Part shown: positions 29,834-39,524 of the stretch, piece by piece
Layout: every line of letters begins with the position of its first letter
How positions within the stretch are numbered: the stretch's first letter is position 1
From: Pseudoalteromonas sp. H71
GTDB lineage: Bacteria > Pseudomonadota > Gammaproteobacteria > Enterobacterales > Alteromonadaceae
Direction: 5' to 3'
NCBI RefSeq assembly: GCF_001468485.1
Contig: NZ_LODI01000047.1
Location: 10,960-74,959 of the forward strand
DNA length: 64,000 bases
The notes under the pieces: model-generated
Told to the model about the DNA's origin: nothing
The model's input: the letters and a program-made list of their open reading frames with translations, nothing else
Databases searched by the model: none
Made by a program: the position numbers and the translations under genes

Positions 29834-30376
29834 ATGAAATACTTTACCTATTTAGCAATATCAGTCATGGTTATTGCTGTCATATCATTGTTTTATTTAA
29901 AAAAGCCCGACGGCCAAACTTGGCTTTCTGGTTCAACAGTTAGCAAAGAAACCCAGCAAATTAAAGAACAAATGGTGGCGCTATCAACCAATACGCTTGA
30001 TCAAGCTGTAAAAGGCATCCAGCAGGCTGGGGATAAAATTACCAGTGGCATTTCAAGCAATACATCAACAGTGACATCTTCAAGTACAATTTATAAGTGG
30101 CAAGATGAAACAGGCCAATGGCATTATTCAGATAGCCCTAATCCGAATGGAAAAAGTATAGAATTAACCCTTAACCCTGAAGACATAACCGTGATTGGTG
30201 CAGAAGATACCTCTATTTTAAATTTAGAATCTAGCACTAATGAGATGTCAGCTAATACACAGGCTCCTTCAATATTAAACCCTGAATCGATTAAAAAGCT
30301 GTTTGAAGACGCAGAAAACATCGAAAAAAAATTAGAAAAACGTAATAAAGAAATTAATAATTTAAGTGTGCTTTAA
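29834..30376 (+). CDS. DUF4124-domain membrane-anchored protein
   Basis: A 180-residue protein with one N-terminal membrane helix (about 4-22), a polar linker and a DUF4124 motif near residues 75-100 (IYKWQDETGQWHYSDSP). A helical, lysine/glutamate-rich C-terminus follows. DUF4124 proteins are envelope proteins of unknown function, common in gammaproteobacteria. A second DUF4124 gene lies at 38889. It is convergent with the small membrane gene after three bases. Confidence 0.8.
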   Translation: MKYFTYLAISVMVIAVISLFYLKKPDGQTWLSGSTVSKETQQIKEQMVALSTNTLDQAVKGIQQAGDKITSGISSNTSTVTSSSTIYKWQDETGQWHYSDSPNPNGKSIELTLNPEDITVIGAEDTSILNLESSTNEMSANTQAPSILNPESIKKLFEDAENIEKKLEKRNKEINNLSVL

Positions 30377-30379
30377 GCG

Positions 30380-30625
30380 CTATTCATGAGTACGAGAGCG
30401 GGTATAACGTTTTTCAACTTCCATTAGTAATATGGTTAGATATATTTTGGTGGGAAGTGATAATAATATGCCCACTGCAATGCAAGCTGCGGATGCAATA
30501 ATGCCGTTAATACCAAATTGCTCATTAAACCCATTAGATATGATAAGTGCATGGCCCGTAATTATAAGGCATAAGCCAAGCACGATGGATGTTTTAAGTA
30601 CTCTAATAATAGTTACATGCGACAT
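30380..30625 (-). CDS. Small two-helix membrane protein of unknown function
   Basis: An 81-residue protein with two hydrophobic helices (about 11-29 and 38-62) and a basic tail (EKRYTRSRTHE). GGGGGCGTT lies directly before the ATG. No family is recognised. It lies between the DUF4124 gene and acnA. Confidence 0.55.
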   Translation of the reverse strand: MSHVTIIRVLKTSIVLGLCLIITGHALIISNGFNEQFGINGIIASAACIAVGILLSLPTKIYLTILLMEVEKRYTRSRTHE

Positions 30626-30704
30626 AACGCCCCCACTGGTTATGGTACCAGTGTATTAAGCTATGTGTTTTGCATATTGATGCAGCGCAATAATAAGACA
30701 GTTA

Positions 30705-30741
30705 TAAAAAAGGCCTCATGGTTTTTAACCATAAGGCCTTT
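30705..30741 (-). terminator. Rho-independent terminator of acnA
   Basis: On the minus strand a long stem AAGGCCTTATGGTT / AACCATGAGGCCTT, with one mismatch, is followed by T6. It lies about 20 bases after the acnA stop. Confidence 0.9.
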
Positions 30742-30760
30742 GAATCATTCACTACGCAGC

Positions 30761-33505
30761 TTAGTTAAGCATATTACGCAGTACATACTGTAAAATACCG
30801 CCATGCTTGTAGTAATCCCACTCTTTAGGTGTATCAATACGTACATCGGCTTTTACGCTTGTTTGTTTGCCCTCGGCATTTGTAGCCACCAGTGTAACTT
30901 CGTCGGTTTTATCGTACAGGCCTTGAATATCAAACTCTTCTTGTCCTGTTAAACCATGTGACTCATAACTTTCACCCTCTTTAAATTGTAATGGCAGTAC
31001 ACCCATCCCGATTAAGTTAGAGCGGTGAATACGTTCATAACTTTGTGCAAAAACGGCTTTTACACCCAACAGTAATGAGCCTTTCGCAGCCCAATCGCGA
31101 GACGAGCCTGTTCCATATTCTTTTCCGGCCAAAATAATAAGTGGTGTATCATTTTTTTGATATGCCATAGCTGCATCGTAGATACTTTCTAAGCTATTGT
31201 CTGGTTGCGTGCGTGTTACACCGCCTTCTGTGCCCGGTGCTAACAAGTTTTTTAGTCGCACGTTAGCAAAGGTGCCACGCATCATTACTTCATGGTTACC
31301 ACGACGAGAGCCGTAAGAATTAAATTGTGCTTTTTCTACATTGTGTTCTTGCAGGTAAAGCCCAGCAGGTGCTTCGGCTTTAATTGCGCCAGCAGGCGAA
31401 ATATGATCGGTTGTAACCGAGTCTCCTAGCTTAGCTAAGCAGCGCGCTCCTTCAATAGTAGGAATGCCAGGTGGCTCTACGGTCATGCCATCAAAAAATG
31501 GTGCTTTTTTAATATAGGTAGATGCGTCGTTCCAATCATATAATTTACCATCAGGTATTTGAATTTGTTGCCAACGGCTGTCGCCTTCATAAACATTGGC
31601 GTAGCTTTTGGCAAACATTTCTTTGGTAACCGTCTCTTTTACTAAATCGCTAACCTCTTTTACGCTTGGCCAAATGTTTTTAAGGTAAATATCGTTACCG
31701 TTTTCATCTTGTGCAAGAGGCTCGTTATAAACATCTATGTCTGTTCTACCTGCAATTGCGTAAGCAACAACTAAAGGAGGTGACGCTAAAAAGTTCATTT
31801 TAACATCTTGGTGTATACGCCCTTCAAAATTACGATTACCTGATAAGATAGAGCTGACTACCAGCTTGTGTTTTTGAATAGCTTGTGAGATTTCATCAGC
31901 TAGCGGTCCAGAGTTACCAATACAGGTGGTGCAACCGTAACCCACTAAATTAAAACCTAAGCTTTCTAAGTCGTCCATCAAACCTGCTTTGTCTAAGTAG
32001 TCAGTGACCACTTTAGAGCCTGGTGCAAGTGAGGTTTTAACCCAAGGTTTAACATTAATACCGAGTTGTTTTGCTTTTTTAGCCACAAGGCCCGCGGCTA
32101 AAATAACACTTGGATTAGAGGTATTAGTACAGCTTGTAATAGCTGCAATAACGCAGGCACCGTCGTTAAGTTCAAACTCTTGGCCTTTGTAATTAACTTT
32201 TGCCGCCCCCATAAATTGTGCTTCGTTTACAGGTTCATCAGGGTTGGTTGTGGGGCCTTCGCTTTCGATACGCGATTGCTCATCATCACTTTTATCGCGA
32301 TGTGCGATACGCTCTTCTTGGAAACCTTTTAAATGTTGAGAAATTTCCTCGCCGGCTTTGTTGAGCGCTATTCTGTCTTGTGGGCGTTTAGGGCCAGCAA
32401 GGCTTGGTACAACATCATCGAGCTTTAGTTCTAGTGTGTCGGTATAGCGAGCTTCGTCGCCATCGTTACGCCACAGGCCTTGGTGTTTTGCGTAATCTTC
32501 AATAAGTTTTAGTTGGTCTTCATCGCGGTTGGTGAGGCGTAAATAATTAATGGTTTCATCATCAATTGGAAAAATACCACATGTAGCGCCATATTCGGGT
32601 GCCATGTTTGCAATGGTTGCTCTATCAGCAAGGGGGAGATCTGCAAGGCCATCGCCATAAAATTCCACAAACTTGCCGACCACACCGTGGTTACGCAAAA
32701 TTTCAGTTACTGTAAGCACTAAATCGGTTGCTGTTGTGCCTTCAGGTAATCGGCCACTAAGCTTCATACCAACTACTTGTGGAATGAGCAAGCTAATAGG
32801 CTGGCCAAGCATAGCAGCTTCAGCCTCAATGCCACCTACACCCCAACCAAGTACACCTAAGCCATTAATCATGGTGGTGTGCGAGTCAGTACCAACCAGT
32901 GTGTCGGGGTAGGCAAACTTTTTACCATTGTTATCTTCATTGAAAATAACACGGGCTAGATATTCTAAATTAACTTGGTGAACAATTCCGGTTGCGGGAG
33001 GCACCACTTTTAAGTTATCAAATGCCGTTTGGCCCCAGCGTAAAAATTCGTAGCGTTCTTTATTGCGGTCGTATTCAAGTTTGGCGTTTAAATCGAAGGC
33101 ACCGTCATTACCATAGCCGTCTACTTGAACTGAATGGTCTATCACTAACTCAGCAGGCGAAAGCGGATTAATTTTTGCAGGATCCCCACCTAATTTTTCC
33201 ATTGCATCTCGCATTGCAGCTAAATCAACAATGGCAGGTACGCCAGTAAAGTCTTGCATTACTACCCGTGCAGGGGTAAATGCAACTTCAGATGATGGTT
33301 TTGCCTTTGGATCCCAATTTAGTAGCGCATTAATATCTTGCTCTTTAATGTTTTCGCCGTCTTCGTTGCGCAGTAAATTTTCGAGTAAGACTTTTAAGGA
33401 GAATGGGAGTCGTTTTGCTTTGTCGCCAAGTCCTTTTAGAGAATGTATATTATATTGCTCACCATTAATTGTGAGCTCATGTTGGGTATCGAAACTATTT
33501 TTCAT
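30761..33505 (-). CDS. acnA: Aconitate hydratase A
   Basis: A 914-residue [4Fe-4S] enzyme of the IRP/AcnA type, interconverting citrate and isocitrate. Cluster cysteines occur in [11 protein letters not shown] and [14 protein letters not shown]. Other signatures are [38 protein letters not shown] and the C-terminal swivel [22 protein letters not shown] precedes the start. In relatives AcnA is the stress-stable, stationary-phase enzyme. The window also encodes acnB, a different aconitase class. Confidence 0.97.
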   Translation of the reverse strand: MKNSFDTQHELTINGEQYNIHSLKGLGDKAKRLPFSLKVLLENLLRNEDGENIKEQDINALLNWDPKAKPSSEVAFTPARVVMQDFTGVPAIVDLAAMRDAMEKLGGDPAKINPLSPAELVIDHSVQVDGYGNDGAFDLNAKLEYDRNKERYEFLRWGQTAFDNLKVVPPATGIVHQVNLEYLARVIFNEDNNGKKFAYPDTLVGTDSHTTMINGLGVLGWGVGGIEAEAAMLGQPISLLIPQVVGMKLSGRLPEGTTATDLVLTVTEILRNHGVVGKFVEFYGDGLADLPLADRATIANMAPEYGATCGIFPIDDETINYLRLTNRDEDQLKLIEDYAKHQGLWRNDGDEARYTDTLELKLDDVVPSLAGPKRPQDRIALNKAGEEISQHLKGFQEERIAHRDKSDDEQSRIESEGPTTNPDEPVNEAQFMGAAKVNYKGQEFELNDGACVIAAITSCTNTSNPSVILAAGLVAKKAKQLGINVKPWVKTSLAPGSKVVTDYLDKAGLMDDLESLGFNLVGYGCTTCIGNSGPLADEISQAIQKHKLVVSSILSGNRNFEGRIHQDVKMNFLASPPLVVAYAIAGRTDIDVYNEPLAQDENGNDIYLKNIWPSVKEVSDLVKETVTKEMFAKSYANVYEGDSRWQQIQIPDGKLYDWNDASTYIKKAPFFDGMTVEPPGIPTIEGARCLAKLGDSVTTDHISPAGAIKAEAPAGLYLQEHNVEKAQFNSYGSRRGNHEVMMRGTFANVRLKNLLAPGTEGGVTRTQPDNSLESIYDAAMAYQKNDTPLIILAGKEYGTGSSRDWAAKGSLLLGVKAVFAQSYERIHRSNLIGMGVLPLQFKEGESYESHGLTGQEEFDIQGLYDKTDEVTLVATNAEGKQTSVKADVRIDTPKEWDYYKHGGILQYVLRNMLN

Positions 33506-33704
33506 TATTTTGCCCCTTCTTAACTAATTAAATTTTTTAAAAAGTAACCTCTGTAATTAGGTTATTGCAAAGTGCATACCATGATAAACGAACCTTAAAT
33601 AGCTGCATTTATGAACAGCTAGAGTCGGGAGTAAGGTTTTAAATTATGATTTTAATAAACCATCTATGACAACTAAAAAACGTTGTTCAGCTGGCCCCAT
33701 CAAG

Positions 33705-34133
33705 CTAGTTTAGCCAGCCTTGTTGTTTGCCTTTTATACTTAAATAAATAAGCGCTAAGGCAATGACAACTACCAATGATGGCATGATAATCGAGCTTAC
33801 TCCGAGTAGAGCAATGCTATCAATTACAAAAAAGTTGTAGTATTGCTGAATTACTATCGCGCCGAGCGATAAAGCAAAAGTAGGTGTTGCAAGCGATTTT
33901 TTAGCAAGTAAAAATACGCAGCCTAAGGCACCGCCAAAAACGGCAACAGCAAAGGCAATGGTGGCCCATATTGGGGTGTTTGAATATGCAGCTTGTTGAT
34001 CTAATGGTAGTTTACTGATCATATCTGGGCTTGTCATTATGTGCATAATGAATGCTATAACGCCCAATAAATTCCATATAAGAGCAGCCCAAGCTACAGG
34101 TTTAAACCAGTTTTTAGGTGTGTGAGATGACAT
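33705..34133 (-). CDS. Four-helix membrane protein of unknown function
   Basis: A 142-residue polytopic protein with four predicted helices (about 12-32, 55-77, 84-100 and 113-133). N-terminal WAALIWNLLGVIAFIMH and SPDMISKLP occur in a common proteobacterial family sometimes labelled sugar-transporter-like, but no function is established. AAGGTC precedes the start. Confidence 0.65.
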   Translation of the reverse strand: MSSHTPKNWFKPVAWAALIWNLLGVIAFIMHIMTSPDMISKLPLDQQAAYSNTPIWATIAFAVAVFGGALGCVFLLAKKSLATPTFALSLGAIVIQQYYNFFVIDSIALLGVSSIIMPSLVVVIALALIYLSIKGKQQGWLN

Positions 34134-34228
34134 GTTGTGACCTTGTTTTTATTATTATTAACAAGGTTATTAAAGAGTAAAAAAGCCAACTATACAAGTT
34201 GACCTTTTTTGTAGTGCAGATTATGGGC

Positions 34229-34612
34229 TTACCCAAATGAAATAGGGCGTCGTCCTGTTTTTTCATCGACCTTTGGCTTTTTAGTACGTTTACGCTTACT
34301 TTTTGCTGGTTGGTTTTCCGCAGCTGAAGTATTTTGCTTGGGTTCAACAGGTGCTTGTTCAATCGGTTTTTGTACTGGGGTTGCATCTTCACTCAGAGAG
34401 AGTTGAAAAAGTTCGCCATCAAATTCAAGCACATCACCACTGTATAATTTTTTCCGTTTTATTGTACAAATTTCATGGTTAACACCCACATAGCCTTCGG
34501 TGATTAGGTTTTTAGCTTGGCCGCCACCTTCAACTAAATTGAGTACTTTTAATAATTTACAGAGCTCTATAGGCTCTTCTTCTAGTTCTATTTCTATGTA
34601 TTCTTCGTTCAT
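34229..34612 (-). CDS. S4-domain RNA-binding protein (YbcJ-like)
   Basis: 127 residues from ATG 34612, chosen because GAG is well placed upstream and the S4 fold begins at once. The S4-like domain covers about 8-75 (IELCKLLKVLNLVEGGGQAKNLITEGYVGVN). A lysine-rich, low-complexity tail (KSKRKRTKKPKVDEKTGRRP) could bind nucleic acid. YbcJ-type proteins are thought to bind structured RNA. The tail is longer than in E. coli YbcJ (about 70 residues). Confidence 0.8.
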   Translation of the reverse strand: MNEEYIEIELEEEPIELCKLLKVLNLVEGGGQAKNLITEGYVGVNHEICTIKRKKLYSGDVLEFDGELFQLSLSEDATPVQKPIEQAPVEPKQNTSAAENQPAKSKRKRTKKPKVDEKTGRRPISFG

Positions 34613-34717
34613 TTTTACTCTCGGTGGAGGCTTGCATAGGCTGTAGTATAAAGGCATACAGCCAATTATGCACCAAACCAAATCACTCAAATTTACGTAT
34701 TAATTATTTAAAAAAAA

Positions 34718-34849
34718 ATGACTCCCTTAAAAAAACTGAAGTATTTATTAGTTAAGCTGCGGCGAGTCACTTTTGTAGGTGGCTTACTAATTGCTATAGC
34801 TGTGTCGAATTTAGAATACATAGAATCATGGAGTAAAAAATGGGCGTAA
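34718..34849 (+). CDS. Possible 43-residue membrane peptide overlapping the next gene
   Basis: A short frame MTPLKKLKYL... with a basic N-terminus and one hydrophobic stretch (about 18-31). Its TAA lies inside the start region of the 34840 gene (overlap of 10 bases). No good ribosome binding site is visible upstream, only A-rich sequence. It could be a real small membrane protein or chance. Confidence 0.3.
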   Translation: MTPLKKLKYLLVKLRRVTFVGGLLIAIAVSNLEYIESWSKKWA

Positions 34850-35127
34850 GATTAGCAATGAGAAAAGAGCTAATGGGCTTAAATCATTCAGACATGTTAA
34901 CTGCCGATGATGTTAGGGAACACCTTAGTAAATCAATAAAAAAACACGACCAAAAACCTGAGCGAGGGTTTTCGGTTATTTCAAAATTTAACGATACACA
35001 CAGCCAGTTACTAAGTGGCAATACTAACAAAAAAAGCGTTTTGGAATTTGAACGTCACCGCTTATTTAAAGAGGTGTTATATACGCGCAAAAGTGTAGAT
35101 GCTTGGTTGAATAACCAAATAAATTAG
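34840..35127 (+). CDS. Small hypothetical protein
   Basis: A 95-residue, charged and probably cytosolic protein. GGAG sits six bases before the ATG. There is no recognised domain. The C-terminal part (LEFERHRLFKEVLYTRKSVDAWLNNQI) looks helical. It overlaps the preceding 43-codon frame. Confidence 0.5.
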   Translation: MGVRLAMRKELMGLNHSDMLTADDVREHLSKSIKKHDQKPERGFSVISKFNDTHSQLLSGNTNKKSVLEFERHRLFKEVLYTRKSVDAWLNNQIN

Positions 35128-35182
35128 GTTGCTATAAGTCATTACCTCTAATAGACTACATTTGTAATCAGTTGAGGTGACT

Positions 35183-35848
35183 ATGAAAAAAGGACTTTTA
35201 ATTTGTGTACTGGCATGTATGTTAGCCGCATGCCAGCAACCCACCGTTTATGTTTTTAGTGAAAATTTGCAAGTTGAACAGCGCAACCAGCTCGATGCTG
35301 CGCTAAAAGCACAGAACCTTCCTTATGAATATGTAGAACTAGAAATCCCATCTGATTTTGGTGAAGCTACATTGCTTTTATCAAGCGATAAGATTTATCA
35401 AAAAGAGACTGAGCAGTTAGCTATTATTATGCAAGAGCTAGGTTATCAACCCGAAATTAACTACACCACACGATCAAATCATTTTTATGGCGATGGCAAT
35501 ATAGGCTTTTATTTAAAAAGTACTGATGGAGAAGGCGCTTTTACTATGCCGTCTCGGCTAAGAACAACCCAATGCAGCGAAGATAAGTACAATGATTTAA
35601 TCGTTTCCTTTACCAAAAAGCATGCTGATTTTACCTTACCCAGTGGCGCTATTGTGAGGTTAGGTTGGGAGTTTTTATACGGTTACGTTGTCATTTATTA
35701 CAAAAATTATTCGCAAACATATAGCCACTCACAGCCGCTTGTAAATACGCCCTTTGGCGCCAAGCCATCCGATACTTTCACATTTACAGCCCATGTCAAT
35801 AACCCAAGCTGGCTTGATTGCTCATTACAGGTTGTTTATATGGATTGA
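35183..35848 (+). CDS. Putative lipoprotein of unknown function
   Basis: A 221-residue protein with a lipoprotein signal (MKKGLLICVLACMLAAC, lipobox LAAC with Cys17). ATG 35183 was chosen because GAGG lies six bases upstream; an in-frame GTG at 35177 is less likely. The mature part has no motif I know. It ends two bases before the convergent cyclic-nucleotide-binding gene. Confidence 0.65.
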   Translation: MKKGLLICVLACMLAACQQPTVYVFSENLQVEQRNQLDAALKAQNLPYEYVELEIPSDFGEATLLLSSDKIYQKETEQLAIIMQELGYQPEINYTTRSNHFYGDGNIGFYLKSTDGEGAFTMPSRLRTTQCSEDKYNDLIVSFTKKHADFTLPSGAIVRLGWEFLYGYVVIYYKNYSQTYSHSQPLVNTPFGAKPSDTFTFTAHVNNPSWLDCSLQVVYMD

Positions 35849-35849
35849 A

Positions 35850-36308
35850 CTAACCGTGGTTTTCTATATAGTCACTGAGCTTGGTTATTCGCTCGCTCAT
35901 GCCTTCAATAATACGGTCTTTAATTTTTTCTCGAATGACATTGGGTAATTGAGTGAGTGCTTCGGGAGTGATAGCAAGGACAATGGTGTCGGTTTTGGCG
36001 CGAGCACTTGTACTGCGCTCTCGGTTATTTATAAATGCGCCTTCACCTATAAATTCACCAGGCTCTATAGTGCTTAATTCTAGTAAGTGGTTATGTTTAA
36101 ATACTAAAAGTGCACCGCTAAGTACAATATATAATCGTTTATCGTTATCAAACTGCTTAAACAAAAATTGATGTTGGCCAACTAAATATAACAGGCCATA
36201 TGATTCTAATAAAATTTGACGCTCGTTAAGCGTAAACTCTTTAAAAAAATGCAGCCTGTTAATTATTTCCATTTGTTTGAATAAAGGAATATGTTCGATT
36301 AATTTCAT
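35850..36308 (-). CDS. Cyclic-nucleotide-binding-domain protein without DNA-binding domain
   Basis: 152 residues covering one cNMP_binding beta-roll (about 10-130; RLYIVLSGALLVF, IEPGEFIGEGAFINNRERSTSARA) with the phosphate-binding-cassette-like EGAF...R.S. No HTH follows, so it is not a CRP-type regulator. It lies 26 bases after ntrC on the same strand and may be read through from the ntrBC unit. The ligand is unknown. Confidence 0.8.
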   Translation of the reverse strand: MKLIEHIPLFKQMEIINRLHFFKEFTLNERQILLESYGLLYLVGQHQFLFKQFDNDKRLYIVLSGALLVFKHNHLLELSTIEPGEFIGEGAFINNRERSTSARAKTDTIVLAITPEALTQLPNVIREKIKDRIIEGMSERITKLSDYIENHG

Positions 36309-36334
36309 TCGATATCAAAATTTAATGCACATTG

Positions 36335-37720
36335 TTAACTAATATTGCGCTCTTTTAATTTACGGGTCAATGTATTGCGACCCCAGCCTATTTTTATGGC
36401 CGCATCTTGTTTGTGACCAGAACAATTAGCAAGTGCTGTTTTAATTAATCGTGTTTCTAGCTGTGCTTGTATGTCTGGCCAAATATTTTCTTTGCCTTGT
36501 TTTAGTTCATTATTAAGCCATTGCTGAAAAGCATCCAGCCAATCACCTTCTACTTGTATTGGTGTTACTTCAATAATTTCAGGGGGCAAATCTTGCTCTG
36601 TAACAAGCTCGCCTGGTGCCATAACCGTTAACCAACGACAGGTGTTTTCAAGCTGGCGAACATTGCCTGGCCAGTTAAATAAACGAAGTTGCTCAGTGGC
36701 TTTAGGGCTCAACACTTTACTTTCTACTTGCAGATCTTTAGCGCTTTTATGTAAAAAGTGTTGCGCTAAGCGTTCAATATCTTCGGTGCGTTCACGTAAA
36801 GCAGGTAAACGAAGGCGAACTACATTTAATCGATGAAATAAATCGTCTCTAAACTTACCTTGTTTAACGAGATCTTCTAAGTTTTGATGTGTCGCTGCAA
36901 TGATACGTACATCGACTTTGATACTTTGATGCCCACCTACACGGTAAAATTCACCATCGGCAAGTACGCGTAAAAGACGGGTTTGCACATCAAGCGGCAT
37001 ATCACCAATTTCATCTAAAAATAAAGTGCCGCCATTGGCTTGCTCAAAGCGACCTTTTCGTACGCTATCGGCACCAGTAAATGCTCCTTTTTCATGGCCA
37101 AACAGTTCAGACTCAACTAATTCTTTTGGAATAGCGGCCATATTAAGGGCAATAAACTGGTTTTCTTTACGGGGACTATGGTTGTGCAGTGCACTTGCAA
37201 CGAGCTCTTTACCTGTACCCGACTCACCATTAATCAAAACACTCATGCTTGATGCTGACAGTTTACCTATCGCTCTAAATACTTCTTGCATAGCCGGTGC
37301 TTCACCAATGATGTGGGCACTTTTAGGTGGCGCTTGTTTGCGTTTGGTTTTTTTTGTGGAGTTTGCTCTAAATGCGCTTTCAACAAGTGCAACGGCTTCA
37401 TTTAAATCAAATGGTTTAGCTAAGTACTCAAATGCCCCTTTTTGAAAGGCATTCACTGCTGAATCTAGGTCTGAGTGTGCAGTCATTATGATCACTGGTA
37501 AGCCAGGGTTTTGTTCTGCGATGAGTTCAAGCAGCGCCATGCCGTCCATACCGGGCATTTTTACGTCCGACACCAAAACAGCTGGCTGGCTAAATTTTAA
37601 TGCATTAAGTACATCTTGCGCATTAGCAAAACTTTCCACATTAAAACCAGAACGTTCTAGTGCTTTTTCAAGTACAAAACGAATTGATGCGTCATCATCT
37701 ACAAGCCAAACTGTTTTCAT
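36335..37720 (-). CDS. ntrC: Nitrogen regulation response regulator NtrC (sigma-54 activator)
   Basis: 461 residues from ATG 37720, chosen because GGAG lies just upstream. The receiver domain has phosphoacceptor D52 in VSDVKMPGMDG. The AAA+ domain has Walker A GESGTGKE and the sigma-54-contact loop GAFTGA, and the C-terminal Fis-type HTH reads AIKIGWGRNTLTRKLKERN. It activates glnA and other nitrogen genes when phosphorylated by NtrB. It pairs with the NtrC sites at 41067-41103. Confidence 0.97.
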   Translation of the reverse strand: MKTVWLVDDDASIRFVLEKALERSGFNVESFANAQDVLNALKFSQPAVLVSDVKMPGMDGMALLELIAEQNPGLPVIIMTAHSDLDSAVNAFQKGAFEYLAKPFDLNEAVALVESAFRANSTKKTKRKQAPPKSAHIIGEAPAMQEVFRAIGKLSASSMSVLINGESGTGKELVASALHNHSPRKENQFIALNMAAIPKELVESELFGHEKGAFTGADSVRKGRFEQANGGTLFLDEIGDMPLDVQTRLLRVLADGEFYRVGGHQSIKVDVRIIAATHQNLEDLVKQGKFRDDLFHRLNVVRLRLPALRERTEDIERLAQHFLHKSAKDLQVESKVLSPKATEQLRLFNWPGNVRQLENTCRWLTVMAPGELVTEQDLPPEIIEVTPIQVEGDWLDAFQQWLNNELKQGKENIWPDIQAQLETRLIKTALANCSGHKQDAAIKIGWGRNTLTRKLKERNIS

Positions 37721-37734
37721 GCAAACTCCAAACA

Positions 37735-38805
37735 TTAATCTGCAAAGGGCAGATAGATATTAAATTCAGTATGTCCAGGCCAGCTATCACATTCAATGTA
37801 GCCATCGTGTTGATCAATAAGCGTTTGCGCAATCGAGAGTCCAAGTCCAGAGCCACCTTCTTTATTGGTGATCATAGGGTAGAACAATGTTTCACGTATG
37901 CTGTGATCAATGCCTGGTCCGTTATCAGATATTTGGATCAACAAGGCTTTTTTAGGAGCCTTACCCGGGCGGCGATGCTGATGATTTATTCGTGTTTTTA
38001 TTTTTATCTCACCACCATCAATAAGCGCCTGCTGAGCATTACGAACAATATTCAAAACAACTTGTTGTATTTTGCTCTGATCAATAAACACATCAGGGAT
38101 ACTAGGGTCGTAGTCTTTTTTCAATTCGATATTTGTACAATTATCGAGTGTGCTTAACTTCACAACCGACTCTAACGCTTGGTGTATATTAACGTAAGAT
38201 TTTTGCGGAAGCTGATTAGGCCCTAAAAGTCTATCTACTAATTCACGTAATCTGTCTGCTTGCTCTATAATGAGCTCAGCGCATTGATTTCTTTCTTGCT
38301 GATCAACCTCATATTGCAATAACTGCGCCGCTCCGCGGATTCCACCCAAAGGATTTTTAATTTCGTGGGCTAAGCCTCTTATTAAATTGCGTGCAGCTTG
38401 GTATTGGTGCATTTGATTTGAGGCCTGATCGTGTTTTATTTCGTCGTCTGTTTGGCGACACTCTAATAAAATATAAGCAATCCCTTTAAAGTTAATTCGT
38501 CTTGAATTAACGCTTACTTTGGCATGGCGAGAATCGCTAAACACCACGTCAGCTCTGTGTTGTTGGCAATCAACACCATCAATTAATGAAAACTGCGCTA
38601 TTCGTTTTAAGTCAATTGAATGGTAATTAAAAAGGGTATCAAAGGGCTGTTTCAATAAGCGTTTAGTAGCAAGCCCAAGTAACTCACTGGTACTGGTATT
38701 TGCATAAACAACCGTAAAGTTTTTATCGAGAAGCATGACCGACGTTGTTTGATTTTGCCATATGGCATCAAGTAATTCAGGGCTAAAATTTTCGTTATTA
38801 ATCAT
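37735..38805 (-). CDS. ntrB: Nitrogen regulation sensor kinase/phosphatase NtrB
   Basis: A 356-residue cytosolic PAS-containing histidine kinase. The PAS domain spans about 14-115, the phosphorylated His147 lies in GLAHEIKNPLGGIRGAAQLL, and the N and G boxes are NIVRNAQQAL, DNGPGID and GSGLGLSIAQ. Controlled by PII in relatives. Fourteen bases separate its stop from the ntrC start. Confidence 0.96.
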   Translation of the reverse strand: MINNENFSPELLDAIWQNQTTSVMLLDKNFTVVYANTSTSELLGLATKRLLKQPFDTLFNYHSIDLKRIAQFSLIDGVDCQQHRADVVFSDSRHAKVSVNSRRINFKGIAYILLECRQTDDEIKHDQASNQMHQYQAARNLIRGLAHEIKNPLGGIRGAAQLLQYEVDQQERNQCAELIIEQADRLRELVDRLLGPNQLPQKSYVNIHQALESVVKLSTLDNCTNIELKKDYDPSIPDVFIDQSKIQQVVLNIVRNAQQALIDGGEIKIKTRINHQHRRPGKAPKKALLIQISDNGPGIDHSIRETLFYPMITNKEGGSGLGLSIAQTLIDQHDGYIECDSWPGHTEFNIYLPFAD

Positions 38806-38888
38806 GTTTGCACCATTTTAGTGCGCAGGTGTTTGCAGGCCAGGTTTTATCTAAAATGAGCTGCTGCGCCTAAGTATTAAGTTTCGCT

Positions 38889-39410
38889 TTAATTGCCATG
38901 GGTTTTGCCTTTTCTGCGCATATTAAATATACGAGGCTCGCTCACAGCGATAATTTGGTTTTTCTCGTTAAACAGCCTCAGTTGAAGCATGTGTTCACCG
39001 GCTTCAACATCAGCAATTGCAAATACGGAGTTGTTTATTGCAGGGCCGTTTGCTTCTCCATTAACAAGCAATTGAATGGTATACCCTGTTTTAAAGCTCG
39101 GGATTACCCGGCTGGTGACGTATATTGTTCCGGTATTTTCATGAATGGTTTGATTGTGCTCAGGTGACGTAATGGCAATACCAAACCCTGTTTTTTTAGT
39201 ATGGGATTGGCTGCTGAGAGTCGCTATATCTTTAGCGGGTATAGTTAAACTTTGGCTAGAGAGTTTGACCTCTGTAGCACCTTTACGCGGTGTATCTGAA
39301 AACACTAAAACGCCATTTTGATCCTTCCAAGCGTAAATTCTTTTTTCACCCGCATAACCATAATTACTTAATCCTAAAGTAATCATTAGCAATAAAATCT
39401 TACTATTCAC
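38889..39410 (-). CDS. DUF4124-domain secreted protein between glnA and ntrB
   Basis: 173 residues from GTG 39410, chosen because CAGGGT lies just upstream. The signal peptide (VNSKILLLMITLGLSNYGYA) is followed by a DUF4124 motif (IYAWKDQNGVLVFSDTPRKG), then a beta-rich C-terminal half (about 85-165, IHENTGTIYVTSRVIP) with Ig-like strand patterns. Function unknown. Its position between glnA and ntrBC suggests cotranscription when nitrogen is scarce, but a terminator follows glnA, so this depends on readthrough. Confidence 0.8.
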   Translation of the reverse strand: MNSKILLLMITLGLSNYGYAGEKRIYAWKDQNGVLVFSDTPRKGATEVKLSSQSLTIPAKDIATLSSQSHTKKTGFGIAITSPEHNQTIHENTGTIYVTSRVIPSFKTGYTIQLLVNGEANGPAINNSVFAIADVEAGEHMLQLRLFNEKNQIIAVSEPRIFNMRRKGKTHGN

Positions 39411-39472
39411 ACTGCTACCCTGCAATTTTTATGATTGCTTAACTTTAGTGGAGTTTGATTTAATTTACCATT

Positions 39473-39495
39473 AAAAAAGCCCGCTTAGCGGGCTT
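39473..39495 (-). terminator. Rho-independent terminator of glnA
   Basis: On the minus strand, stem GCCCGCTAAGCGGGC is followed by T6, about 30 bases after the glnA stop. Confidence 0.9.
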
Positions 39496-39524
39496 GAGAA
39501 CACACATTCTTTTACAGTGTTAAA

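Noticed and set aside
30761-33505. acnA as a 2-methylisocitrate dehydratase (acnD)
   Set aside because: No prpC or prpF lies nearby and the motifs fit AcnA; assignment kept as acnA.
37026-37445. Plus-strand 139-codon open frame
   Set aside because: Entirely antisense to ntrC, which has full NtrC motifs.
37660-38157. Plus-strand 165-codon open frame
   Set aside because: Antisense to ntrB/ntrC, with no ribosome binding site or protein-like motifs; it is a shadow of the real genes.
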